Assembly: GCF_009389715.1 (NCBI RefSeq)
Contig: NC_052397.1
Coordinates: 12,963,355 to 13,027,354, forward strand
DNA length: 64,000 bases
Direction of reading: 5' to 3'
Origin: Phoenix dactylifera
Lineage: Eukaryota; Streptophyta; Magnoliopsida; Arecales; Arecaceae
The position numbers and the translations under genes were made by a program. The notes beneath the pieces were generated by a model that worked only from the letters and a program-made list of their open reading frames with translations, was not told the origin of the DNA and searched no databases. Below, piece after piece: positions 44,769-56,116 of the stretch. Numbering within the stretch: the stretch's first letter is position 1; each line of letters begins with the position of its first letter.

Positions 44769-47006
44769 TCAATAACCACATGTGAATAATAATAAACTAA
44801 AATTCAAGTATAAGTTCACAATGACATTTCGTTTAATTTGGTCCAAATCTCTAAATAACTTATGTAATATAAATGAGAATACATACCAACAAGTATTTGT
44901 ACCACCAGTTGAATACATGGCCCCATCATGATGGATAGATGACTTGTGCATTTGAGTCTTTTCCTTTAAGAACTCTGTCACCAAACTTGTAAGATGTGCA
45001 ATTTGCTTCTGTTCTTCCTCTCGCTCTTTCTTTTCCTCCTCACGCTCTCTCCTCTCCTGCTCCAATTGCCTCCGCAGCTCCTCACGCTCTATCTCATGCT
45101 CCATCTTCATCTCCTCCATCTCAGCTTTAAGTTTCTGCAACTCCCCAACATGGTCTTGTGACACACGACTAGGTGTGGAAGAAGATGAAGAGGGCTTCGG
45201 CCCATCCCCAAATCCAAGAATGTATCGCTTCCTTTTTTCAAGTGCCTGCCTAGACATCTCCTCTGATGTTAATTGCACATTGGATTGGGAAGATTCTTCT
45301 CGCAAGCTTAACATCTTTGACTGTCAATGCAAAGGTAACAACAGAATTAAATGTATATAACCTTGCAAAAGCAGAAACTAATTTAAATGATTATTGAGAT
45401 TTTAGATACCTACATGTTTCACGGTGCAAATAGGATCAATCCACTCTTTGTTCTTCTTGGTATGTGTTTTCTTATAGAATTCTAAAAATTCAAGATTTTC
45501 AGAACCATTAAACTCCGGCTGCAAAGTGTAATTTAGATTACCATATAGCCACTACATAATAAGAAAACTAAAATAACTGATAGATCTACTTGCATAAAAG
45601 GATTCCAAAAATATACTTGCAGCAAACTAGAATAAAAAATCTACTTGCAGCAAATTGTCTATTTTACAATAGCCAAAACTATCCCATAGACTGTTTCACA
45701 GGCAGTTCACAAAAAATATAACCAGTACATACTCAAAAACATATTACCTGTATAGTCATTGTTGCAACAAATGACCGAGATCCTAAACAATGATTGTACT
45801 CAAACTTTTTCCTATTCTTTTTGCCAGCTTTTGATCTCACCTTCAAAAAAATACAAATTAAAAATCTAAAGAAAACATTATGATCAAATATTTTACTTAT
45901 AAACTCTGAAGCACTAAATATGTAAGTTACCTTGTGTTCTTTGCTTTTCCACACATCGTCAATTAAGTGGCGCCAATCCTCTTGAGTCACATGTTCGTAT
46001 GGATGACTATAAGGGTTCACATGTAAGACGTTCTTAAGATGCTTATAATGCAATTTCATATTGTGCCTCCAATTTTTGTAAATATTGTAGCATTTTCTGT
46101 GGACAACTTGCTGAGATACTAGATTGCCATGATAATCATCCGAGATTTTGAACTTGTCCTAAAGACATAAGTAAAATTATTATGTAGTATGATCAATGCA
46201 ACTATTACAAGTACCTAAAAAAATATTGTGCAATAAATAATTACAAGGACAGATTGTATGATAGCAGATTGAGTAGCCTCGTCTACATGCCGCCACGTCG
46301 GTATGCCCTTAATTGGACACATTCTCCTAATATACACCCCCAACAGATTGGCTACCTTTGGGGCATTAATACCACATAAAGCATTCCACTCATCAAGTAC
46401 TGGAACAGAGAGCTTTTCTCCGCCATTCTGGGCAATGAGCTTATCAATTCCTTTCCCAACTGTCTTACCCCGCACGCGCTTTGATGATGAACCTGCTAAA
46501 ATACTTAAAAACTTTAGGCCATAAGACAAACCTGCTAGTGATAGACAAAGAGAACGCAAAAAAAAAAAAACACAAAATCACTGAAATGCCATCATTTTAC
46601 CAAGAATATCTTAGCAATAACAAGATTCAGAAAGATGAGTTTTCTCACCCACGCTGTTGGCAATAATAGGTGGACTTGAAAGCTCGTGGGTTTGTTGGGT
46701 AGAAAAGGTGGGGAGCAAAGTAGGTTGGACAGCCATCACGGGCACAAGTTCAGCATCTCTAGAAGAATTCAGTCCTTCATTATCAGATGGCAGATACTCT
46801 TCATCATCATCGCCATTGCTAATCTTGTTCGGTCCTTCATTACCATTCTGATTTGAACCAAACAATGCCTTGGACATGCCCGGTATGCCAAGAGCCTCTA
46901 ATCTCATTGAGTTCATTTCAATCCATTTTTGCCTTTGCCTTTCGTATCCCGTCGGCTTCTGGGACAAGCACCCAGGCTTCACAAATTTTTTACCTACTTT
47001 ATGCAT
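44769..47006 (-). CDS. CACTA TNPA-like protein (Transposase_24 type), multi-exon
   Basis: In En/Spm the TNPA protein binds the subterminal repeats and brings the ends together for TNPD. Recognisable minus-strand exons are about 47006-46649 (GKKFVKPGCLSQ, GYERQRQKWIEMN), 46492-46249 (RVRGKTVGKGIDKL, CGINAPKVANLLGVYIRR, PTWRHVDEATQ), 46158-45931 (KNWRHNMKLHYKHL, EDWRHLIDDVW), 45839-45749 (KKNRKKFEYNHCLGSRSF), 45519-45413 (LEFYKKTHTKKNKEWI) and about 45320-44892 (SEEMSRQALEKRKRYILGFG, then a long Glu/Arg-rich coiled coil). Each ends at a plausible GT and starts after an AG. This domain order is that of plant Transposase_24 (Ptta/En/Spm) proteins. No obvious internal stop was noted in the exons. 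The first and last exons are uncertain. Confidence 0.75.
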
Positions 47007-47199
47007 ATTTCACAATAAAAACCAGACAGATACATTACATTCAGCCATAAAGAAATATGAAGTAAAAAGTAAATCACACTCTCCATAAAAAACAGAAGCA
47101 TGTAAGATAAAAATGGATGATTTTCATTAACATAAAAAATAGAAGCATGTAAGATAAAAATGTTCAACTTTTCTATAGATAGATCATTAGATAAATATA

Positions 47200-50100
47200 T
47201 CATGGCTCTAAATCTAGATATGTATCACTGTCACTATCAATGTCTTCTTCTTCATCGCTAGGCTCCTCCATTACTTCATCGACACTCCCCTCGGCTTGAT
47301 CTCGCCCACGACACTGCAAAATGACCTCCTCTTGAATAATTTCAGCATCAATATCATATCTGCGCAAATCCATTGTGGTTGGCTCTTCAATGGAAATTGG
47401 TTCAACGTCATTGGTTTCATCTTGTTGGAACGCATGATTGAGAACAATGGTTTCTTCAACATCATTGGATTCTAAATCACTCATCTGTGGCACATCCCAT
47501 ATACCTCGATGCTTGAATCTTTGGACAACTTTTCAATTGCCACGTCTCTCTGCAGTGTCATTAATATAGAATACTTGCTGCACTTGACTCGGTAGTACAA
47601 AAAAATCATCTTTGTACCACCGACTTCTTGTATCAATGCTAGTGCAATGCGCATCAATGCAGAAAGTTTTTTTACTTCCAGTGTTGAACCATTCGCATTG
47701 GAACAAGACGACTTGTTGTCCGAACATATATGTTAATTCCCAAACTTTGCACAAGTAACCGTAGAAGTCAATCGGTTGCCCTTCGTGGTCCCCTTCAACA
47801 ACTAACCCACTATTCTGGCTTTTACGGCGGTTGTCACGTTCGATGGTATGGAATCGGACACCATTACAAAAGCACCCTGAATATATGTTGACTATCGGAC
47901 GAGGACCGTTGGCCAATGACCATAATTCATCAGTAGCTTCCGGTGATCGCTGGTTTCGAAGTTGAGTCATCTATAACAAAAAAGTGACATAATATGTTAC
48001 TTCACTTTCAAATACAAGGATAACTCAAGGTGCCTACATGTTAATTAATTTTGCTTACGCGATCTTTGAACCACTTGGAAAATTCTTTACGTTGTCTGTT
48101 TGTGATGTCAACTTCACTCTCACCTTGTATGTAGTTCTTGTGTTCCCTATTCGACATTCCGTAACGTATAAATAACATATAAGTCTAAAACAACTAAATA
48201 TATAATAGCTGAATCTTAATAAGCAAGTTAAAAAAACATACTCTCGATATTGATCCACTTCTGAACTATTGTATAAGACAAACCATTCAGCCATCTCGAG
48301 TTCATTGATCGGCACATCAGGTCCCCTTCGGATTAACCCAAATGGTCGGGCACTTTGAGTGAAGACTGCTAACCCCGTGCCATGATCACCACCGTCATCA
48401 TTCCTTTCTTCTCTGTTAAACACTGTTTCGATTCCATCGAGGTACATTGAGCAAAATGTTGTACTCTCTTTAGAAATATATGCCTCAGCGATAGAACCTT
48501 CTGGGTGAGCTCGGTTGGCAACAAATTCTTTTAGAACTCCGAGTAACCTACGATAAATTATAGCTCAATGCTAATAGAAAAATTCTTACATGTACAATAA
48601 TATACATGATTACTATTCCTACTATACGGTTGCAAACAATTACCTTTCAATTGGATACATCCATCGATATTGCACTGGCCCTCCAAGAATAGCCTCGCGA
48701 GGCAAGTGAATAGCTAGATGAACCATGACATCAAAGAAGGCAGGAGAGAAAATCTTCTCAAGCTTGCAAAGAATAAGAACAATTTGGTCCTCTAATTTTT
48801 TCAAACCAGCTATTTTTAATGTCTTGGAGCACAATTGCTCAAAGAAATTGCCTAACTGAAATAATGCAGTATTAAGTTCTTTGTTGAGATACCCACGCAT
48901 TCCAATTGGAAGAAGGCGTTGCAAAAGAATATATAGTCATGACTTTTCAGACCCGATAATTTACCACCTTGAGTACTTACACAGCTAGAGATGTTTGCCG
49001 CATAGCCATCTGGAAACTTAATCGATTTTAAAAAATCACAAAACCCTTGTTTCTCTTGCGGGGACAATATGTACAATGCTGGAGGCTTCTCATAAGATCC
49101 GTTCGCCCGCTTTTTTAGGTGTAACTCCTTCCGTATACCCATATCTGCCAAATCCATGCGTGCTTTTTCTGTATCCTTGCATTTCCCATCTACGTCCAGT
49201 AATGTCCCAACAATATTTTCTGCAATGTTCTTTTCTATGTGCATGACATCCAAGTTGTGACGCAGCTTAAGTATTTTCCAATAAGGGAGATCAAACAGAA
49301 TACTTTTCTTGGCCCAAATCGTGTCATCATCTTTGCCCCTTTTTCTTTTCTTATTAATGCTTGGATGCTTGCCCAACGGCTTGTATGTCCCTGAATTAAT
49401 TTGCTCCAAGATCTCTTCTCCCGTGAACTCTCGTGGCCTTGACCTGTCCTCACTTTTACCATTAAAGAGCTTGCTCTTTCGTCATATGTGGTTCTGAGGC
49501 AAGAAACGCCTCGCACCCATATAGCCAATCTTACTCCTCAAACGTTCTGATGAACATCTTCGTTACAAATGGGACAAGCCAAATAACCTTTTGTTGGCCA
49601 TCCAGACATGTAACCATATGCAGGAAAGTCATTAATGGTCCACATGAGAGCAGCACGCATTCTAAATGTACTTCCACTAGAGGCATCATAAGTTTGCACG
49701 CCATCCTTCCAAAGCTCTTTCAACTCATCAATTAATGGCCTCAAGTAAACATCTATTTTTTTGCCGGAAGCCATTTTTCCGGGAATAAGCAATGACAGCA
49801 TACAAAATTGTTCTTTCATACACTTCCAAGGTGGAAGATTATAAGGCATCACGATAACGGGCCACATACTGTACGATGTGCTCATATTTCCAAAAGGATT
49901 GAAACCATTAGTGGCTAGCCCTAACCTTACATTCCGCAGATCCTTGAAAAACTCAGGATGTTGCCGATCAAAGTTCTTCTATTCCTCCCCATCAGCCGGA
50001 TGTCTTGATGTTTCGTCATCCACTCGCTTCTCCTTGTGCCATCTCATATCTACAGCTATTTTCGGGGACAAAAATAAGCGCTTCAATCTCGATGTCAGGG

Positions 50101-50914
50101 AAAAGTACCGCAAAATTTTATGAGGGATCTTCTTACCGTTACCATCATTCAGCTTATATCTAGGCTCATCACATATAGGGCATTTCTCCAGGTTCGCATT
50201 CTCCTTCCAAAAAAGAGCACAATCATATTTGCATGCATGAATTAGCACATATCCCAAACCCAAATCTCGTAAAAATTTCTTGACTTCATAAAGGGTCTAT
50301 GGAACAGACTTATCACACTCCAGTAGAATTTCCTTGTATACCTTCATGTTCATGTCAAAAGAGGAATTGCTCCACTGGTTATACACCTTAATATGAAGCA
50401 TCTTAATAACGAATGATAATACTGTAAAAGTTTTGCAACCAGGATAAACGGGTCGTTGAGCATCATCGAACAACTTATCCAAATTCTGTGCATCCTCCCT
50501 CCCCAAGTTATTAGGCAATTCGTTAATATCGTCATTCATGAAAGCGCCCATGTAAACAGCTTCTAGCATATTAGACAATTCGTCCCTATCATCGGTGCCA
50601 TCCCCAGCCATTCTATCCTCAACACCTCCACCATTGTCACAGTTAGCATCATTTGAAACACAAGATTGATGCACGTGAACAGATTCTCCATGTTGCACCC
50701 AAGTCTTGTAAGAAGGCAAGATTCCTTTCAACATCAAATGAATCTTGACAACTTGAATGCTTTGTTTTTTGTCATTCATGCACTCGACACAAGGACCCCA
50801 AATATCATTTGCTGAGCCTAAATTTGCCACCACAAATTCAATAAAGGACTTCTCCCCTTCTCTATATTCTTTACTCTTCATTCTATTTTTTATTGTCATC
50901 CAACTCTTGTCCAT
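47200..50914 (-). pseudogene. CACTA TNP2/TNPD-type transposase gene, broken
   Basis: TNPD-type transposases cut and join CACTA ends. From 50914: a transposase-associated domain (MDKSWM, FIEFVVANL, CVECMN), the Transposase_21 core (CALFWKENANLEKCPIC, then STSYSMWPVIVMPYNLPPW, DFPAYGYMSGWPTKGYLACP, LRHNLDVMHIEKNIAENIVG), DUF4218 (KIFSPAFFDVMVHLAIHLP, GPVQYRWMYPIER), then after introns PEGSIAEAYI, DUF4216 (FHTIERDNRRKSQNSGLVV) and an acidic tail ending at 47200. Likely exon edges are 48644/48547, 48242 and 48059/47970. Breaks are in-frame TAG at 50297 and 49979, TGA at 47533, and frame changes near 49530 and 48920. Two of the stops fall where family members have tryptophan. It cannot encode a full-length transposase as it stands. 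Confidence 0.88.
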
Positions 50915-52140
50915 TTTGACTGACCTACAAAGTACTTCATCAAGTTAGATTGATTAGTTTATAGATTTATTTTTGTACCCTGCAAAAAAAAAACTTGCAG
51001 CAGAAAACCAGAGGCGGCCCAATACATTTGGGGGCCTAAGACAAATTCAGTGACGAATGAGGCCTTTTCTTTTTATTATTATTATAATAATAATAAATTT
51101 TAATAAGTATAAAATAGTTAAAAAAATGATATGAAAATAGATAGCTGTCAAGTATACTATTTCAACAAAGATGCATGAATTTAACAAAGAAAGACAAGAA
51201 GCCCCTTCAGTTTAATATAATCCTTGAATAGAAGCATGGAAAAATAATTAGTTTAAAAGAAATCCCATCCCACCATCTCCCATCTCCCATCTCCCCTTCG
51301 ATACCTAAGCTACATCACAGCACGGCAACCATTCAACCCAAAAAATTAAAAGAATCTCCACCCTCTAAGAAGTCCATCTCCAATCCCCCTGTCTTTCTTC
51401 CCGATGGCCCAGCTGGATCAGGAGTAACGTGAGGGAAGGAAAACCAAGACCAAAACCAAAAAAGTGAAGGGATGAAAGCCAACCAAATCCCTCCCCTCTC
51501 TTTCTCTCCACCCAAAACAAAACTATTGTCCCCAAATCCCTCCTCGCTCTCTTTCCCTGCCGGCCCAAGAAAAGGCCCTCGCCCCAAATCCCCTTCGCCT
51601 CCTCGCTCTCTCTCCCTGCCGGCCTGACCGGAATGGACCTGGCGAAGCCCTGCGGCGGCGGCGGCGGCGAAGGATGAGAAGCCCTGCGGTGGCCGCGGTG
51701 GCTGCGGTGGCAGCGAAGGAGGAGAAGCCCTGCGGTGGCTGCGGCGGTGGCGAAGGAGGCGGCGAAGGAGGTGAAGCCCTCCGCGGTGGCTGCGGTGGCT
51801 ACGGCGGCAGCGAAGGACGAGAAGCCCCCCAACGACCCCCACCTCTCCCTCTCCCTCCCGGCCTCCACTAAATCAAACAACGGAGGACCCCCACCTCTCC
51901 CTCTCCCTCTCCCTCTCCCTCTCCCTCCCGGCCTCTGCTAAATCAAATAATGGAGGAGTACACATACCTTGAAACGCCGACGCCGGGCGAACGGAGAGGC
52001 GACGGGCGAACGGGCGAATGCGATGGGTGAAGGCGACGGGTGAAGGCAGAGTTAAAGCAGAATTTACCAAAAAAAAAAAGTAAAAGCAGAATAGAGGAAT
52101 AGGGAATTAGGGTTTGTTTGGTTTCTCACGTCCCCTACAT
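50915..52140 (-). promoter_or_regulatory. CACTA 5' leader and intron, with GC-rich and CT-rich blocks
   Basis: On the minus strand, CGTTTCAAGGTATGTG (about 51972) looks like a 5' UTR splice donor, and a T-run followed by GCAG|GG near 50983 looks like its acceptor. This implies a leader exon and intron of about 1 kb before the transposase ATG. The intron holds a GC-rich region with imperfect GCGGTGGC-type tandem repeats (51650-51815) and a CTCCCT tract (51890-51935). The two overlapping arginine/serine-rich open frames (51333-51880) follow from this composition. Confidence 0.5.
51650..51940. repeat. GC-rich imperfect tandem repeats and (CTCCCT)n tract
   Basis: GCGGTGGC, GGCGGCGAAGGA and GAGAAGCCC words recur three to five times between 51650 and 51825. 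CCCCCACCTCTCCCTCTCCC occurs twice (51835 and 51889), the second copy expanded to a (CTCCCT)n run. Confidence 0.75.
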
Positions 52141-52144
52141 GCAT

Positions 52145-52530
52145 ACTTTTTGCGACTAAAGTTTTTTTAGTCGCTAGAGGGGAACCTTTAGGGACCAAAA
52201 TATAGTCGCCAAAAATTTTACCTCTAGCCCGCGCAAAGCGCCAATTTGGTTTTGCTTTTCTATGACTAAATATGCATTTAGTCGGTGTAGGATAATTATT
52301 CCGTAACTAACAAAAATATTGGTCGCAGATAGCCTTATTTTCAGCGACCAAACTTTAGTCGCCAAATGTTTTACCTCCATCCCGCCAACTTGATTTTGAT
52401 TTTCTCCGACCAAATATGCATTTAGTCGGTGTAGGACAATCATTCAGTAACTAACAAGGATGTTGGTCGCAAATAGCCTTATTTGCAGCGACCACTATTC
52501 ATTTAGTCGCTGAAAGTGGTCGCTGAAAGT
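52145..52530. repeat. Right subterminal repeats of the CACTA element
   Basis: AGCGACCAAACTTTAGTCGCC, TTAGTCGGTGTAGGA (twice, about 130 bp apart), TTAGTCGCTGAAAG and GTGGTCGCTGAAAG are present. A block of about 130 bp (52245-52370 and 52390-52510) is tandemly duplicated. Confidence 0.75.
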
Positions 52531-52548
52531 GTATTTTCTTGTAGTATG

Positions 52549-53395
52549 TGTTTTGCAGTTTATCATCAACCCTGCCCCCCACCCTCGAAAAAAAAGGTAA
52601 AAAGAAGACAATTGATATAACTTTAAAAGTCATAAGCAAGGTGGGAGACTTAGCTAGTTAGTCCTATTGTCTAATTTCATGCAATCAAGAAACAACCCTA
52701 AACTTAGAAAGAGCCCTGATAGGAAGAAGGCATGGTCCTCAACTCTAGGTAGAGATGGAAGAAGGCATGGCTTGATGAAAGAATCAGATCCCATAATCCA
52801 AATTAAGGATTTGCTGGGTGCCTTATGGAGTATTGTCTCTAAAATAGTGAATTATTTTCATCTTATTATTTAATAACTCATAATCATATCTTGTTAGAGA
52901 AATATTTGCTACTCGACAATTTTAAGCAGACTTTCCAAGCACTTAAAATACTGTTCAATAGATGAAAACAGGAGGATTTATAATCCCGATCCATGCAGTC
53001 ACATAATTTTTAATCTATTCCATTTGAATTGGAACTACATTTATACTTCAGGCACATTAGTAGAGCTGCATACGAATGCAGAAGTATGAGCACATTTGCA
53101 CACTGTTGAAAAAATAATTTGTAATTTTCGGGAAGCTGAAGAATCATGGATTAGTCTCCCATGTATCTGGAAGATGAAGAATCAAGTGGAAGAACCTAGA
53201 AGATGATGCTTTAGTTTCCAATGTATTTTGGGTTAAGTGTTCATAGTCAATAATTAATTTTCTATGTACTTAGAACTTAAGTAAACTAATTAAGAGTCAT
53301 GTAGAGATCAAAGAGTCACCTTTGTGGTAGTCTAAGAATTTTGATCCTGGTACAATATAAAATGGTTATACTTCTCAACTTTTCAATTCCTAACT
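52549..53395. other. Intergenic; no gene seen
   Basis: AT-rich, with only short chance frames. No bounded repeat was identified. Confidence 0.4.
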
Positions 53396-54514
53396 ATAGA
53401 AAATAAAACTGGAGTTGTGAAGAAATTCTCTCTCTCAACCTATTTTAATGAGGAAAAAAGTTAGTGTATTCTTTTATAGTGTTTCTATGCATTTGCTTGC
53501 AATGGTAATAGAAACAAAGATAGAAATGTATAACAATAGATTTCAAGAAAATACTCTAGGAATCCTACATTATTTTCCATGAATATCCCAAGAATATATT
53601 TTGATAATCTCCTAATGGAAATTATACAATAATAGATTTCAGGAATATACTTTGGTAATTTCTTGAATATGCTTTGATGATCTGACTAATCTCTTGAATA
53701 TTTGGCTGCATGATCTTGGAGATTTCTTAAAAATTTGTACAGTCAACACCTTTTAGCAAACTAGAGTGGGTAACACCGAAAGCTTGGAGTATGTAGTTGG
53801 AAGCATTAGAAGAGCCCGTTTGTAAAATTATCAGCTAGTTGATTGGAGAAAGAGATGAATCGAACATAAAGTTGATGATAAGCCACACATTTTCGAACAA
53901 AGTAAAAATCAATTTTATGTAGGATTTGATATAGTTTTCTGAGTTTTACCATCGTCTGATGTGACAATAATCATTAGTGATGGAGGAAGAATCGATCCAT
54001 CAACGAGATCGCACAATTGGTTGGCGGTGAAGAGAGGTTGGATGCATTTAAGTTGGATGGCAACTAAGAGAAGAGTCTTTGGTATAAAGATGGGAAGACT
54101 TGAAGATGATGCCATTTAAAATGCTAGTTTCGATAAGAATGAAAGAAATAAAAGGATAGAAATTTCAAAGAGGTGCTTGAGAAATTGCAAGAGAGACTTT
54201 GATACCAAGCAGGAAAAAAAAAGAGAGTTTGTGAAGAAATTCCCACGCAACCTACTTTGGAGAGGAGGTTTAGATATTCTTTTATTGTGCTTCTATACAA
54301 TTGCTAACAATGGTAATAGATATAAGGATGAAAATGTAAAACAATAGATCCTAAGAATATGCTCTAGGAATTCTACATGATCTTGGAGATTCCACGAATA
54401 TCTCAAGAATATGCTTCGATAATCCCTTAATAAAAGATATATGATAATAGATTCTAAGAATATGCTTTGGTATTTTCTCCAATATATTTTGGTAATATCT
54501 TGAATATTTGGCTG
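53396..54514 (-). mobile_element. Internally deleted Ty1/copia element
   Basis: Two diverged direct repeats, 53396-53748 and 54208-54514, share blocks such as GTGAAGAAATTC, AATGGTAATAGA, CTCTAGGAAT and TTGAATATTTGGCTG, and act as LTRs. Next to the second is TTTGATACCA, whose minus-strand reading TGGTATCAAA is a copia PBS. The interior between them is only about 460 bp. On the minus strand it begins with a gag-like segment (54115-53915, with TANQLCDLVDGSILPP) and ends with an RNase H-tail reading (QLADNFTNGL). The middle of gag-pol is therefore missing. The outer end of the 54208-54514 repeat lacks about 35 bases present in the other. Confidence 0.7.
53915..54115 (-). pseudogene. copia gag N-terminal fragment
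   Basis: A 66-codon open frame starting MASSSSLPIFIPKTLL and containing CIQPLFTANQLCDLVDGSI resembles the start of plant copia gag (UBN2-type), where a conserved LVDG follows the first helices. The frame ends early and no further gag sequence follows, because the interior of the element is deleted. Confidence 0.5.
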
Positions 54515-55240
54515 ATTAGCACTAACTATAGCTGCTTCTTAATTTTTTAATTTCTCCTTAAGAGATTCAAACCATGCTAAACTTCTTTGAAAAGAATCTA
54601 GACATTAGCGGATTTTGAGAAGTTGTCTAAACGTGTATTTATTGTTGCTAAAAAAAAGTCCTCATACAACATTTCAAGAAAAAAGGTATTTTTAAAAATT
54701 TAGTAATTTGTAATATCATTTGAGAAGTACATTTAAGAGAAATAATGTAACAAGAAAATCAAAGTCTAAGAAAAATCTTTTACAAGAAATTAGAAATCTA
54801 ACTTTTAATTTTTTTTGTGAGATTGCACCATATCTTTTACATATAGTAAGTTTGTATATAAAATATAATTAAGAAGATAAACAATTTAGATTTTCAAAAA
54901 TAGATTTTTGAGAACCAAATTTATCACAGAACGAAACAGTTCCTTAATAATAAGATTTGTTAGTCATTGCATGACTTGAGCTTACCTATATCAATAGCAT
55001 AATATGTCAAATAAATCTTAAATAATTTTATGAAAAAGATATATTAGCACCACTAAAATTATTGCAAAACTTATATAATATCTAAAATCTTAGCTGTAGT
55101 CATATACATTGTAGTCAGTCTTTTTGAAAAGCAACAATTATATAACTTTTTTTAGCTAAATCAGCTATGGTGATATGAGATAGGCTAAATATAAAGGGAG
55201 AAACATTCAGTGCTGGATGATTTATAAAATAGCATGCAAC
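54515..55240. other. Intergenic AT-rich DNA
   Basis: No gene or bounded repeat was recognised. Confidence 0.4.
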
Positions 55241-55245
55241 AATGA

Positions 55246-56111
55246 TGTTGTGGTTCAAATTTGGCCCGAGGGTGACCACATCAGAGGAGTCGAGGGAGCC
55301 ACCGGTGGTTGGAAGAAGAAAACGGGGGCCACCTCCTAGCAAGGGCGGCAGCGGACCTGCAGAAAGCCTCACCGGTGTTTTCGGTGAGGACCCTCCGACA
55401 ATCAAGTTAGAATGAGGTAAATTTGGTCCAGCCAAAAAAGTTCCTTAGAAGTTACCTAACCAGGCTACTTATAATCCTGGTGGAAAGGCCCAGGTGGCAG
55501 AGGCACTCTTCGCCCTCATCATGAGAGGGGGCGTGGCTCTGAGCTAAATGGCACGCAGCTAAGGCTGGTTGGTGGCGTATGGTACTGTCCGTTCTCGAAA
55601 ATGGTAGGATGTTGACAGCCACAGCATGGTATGCCTGGAGTAGTCATGGTGCTGTCCTTTGACTGTCGAGGACTAGCTATCGAAGCATGGTCGGTGGTGT
55701 TGTAATGTACGGCCACGTAGGAGGGCGTGGGCGCGGTTGTTGGCGAGGCCGAGCCCGTTGAGAGGTCGCGTCATTCGTTTGGTGAGGTCGGCTAGACGGG
55801 CGCTGAGGGTAGCTCGGCTCCCTGTGTCCTGAAGTGAGCTTGGTGGAGCGCCCCGAACTCGAGGGTCGGGGTGCACTATTGAAGTGGGCGCCTCGAGCTC
55901 GGTTGGGGCGGGTCGGCGAATATTGGAGATGCCACAAACTTGGTCGGGCAAGTTGGCGAATATCCGAGGCCAATGGAGCTTTTGCCGAAGTCCGAAGCCA
56001 AGCTGATTCTGGGCCAGACCGAGGATTCAACCGGTTGGTGTTGGCATTTATTCGGCCAAGACTGGGCGGCCTTTTAGCTGTGGGCTGAACAATCCATTTT
56101 GCCCCCCATCA
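55246..56111. mobile_element. Solo LTR (probably Gypsy-type)
   Basis: An 866-bp GC-rich segment starts TGTTGTGGTTC and ends TTTTGCCCCCCATCA. It is flanked by the perfect 5-bp direct repeat AATGA (55241-55245, 56112-56116). TG..CA ends, a 5-bp duplication and the absence of any internal domain on either side define a solo LTR left by LTR-LTR recombination. It contains AAGGGCGGCAGCGGACCTGC and CACCGGTGTTTTCGGTGAGG, typical of a GC-rich plant Gypsy LTR as I recall the class. The proline/arginine-rich open frames within it are compositional. Confidence 0.82.
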
Positions 56112-56116
56112 AATGA

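Larger units (their letters stand above)
43911..52545 (-). mobile_element. Large CACTA (En/Spm, CMC) transposon with TNPD and TNPA genes
   Basis: The left end reads ACTCAAGAAAATACACTTT followed by CAGCGAC. The reverse complement of the right end reads ACTACAAGAAAATACACTTT followed by CAGCGAC, giving a near-perfect terminal inverted repeat with a slightly damaged CACTA tip at each end. ATG (43908-43910 and 52546-52548) flanks the element as a 3-bp target duplication. The first and last 350 bp contain many GTCGC(C/T)GAA and AGCGACCAA-type subterminal repeats in both orientations. Between them, on the minus strand, are a TNP2/TNPD transposase gene (50914 to 47200) and a TNPA-like gene (47006 to about 44890). 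The 8.6-kb size and two-gene layout match autonomous CACTA elements, but the transposase is broken. Confidence 0.92.

Noticed and set aside
51333..51880. Two overlapping 170-aa arginine/serine-rich frames
   Set aside because: Low-complexity translation of GC-rich repeats in the CACTA leader intron. The two frames cover the same DNA.
55115..56088. Proline/arginine-rich open frames of 65-117 aa
   Set aside because: They fall inside the solo LTR and overlap each other in different frames.
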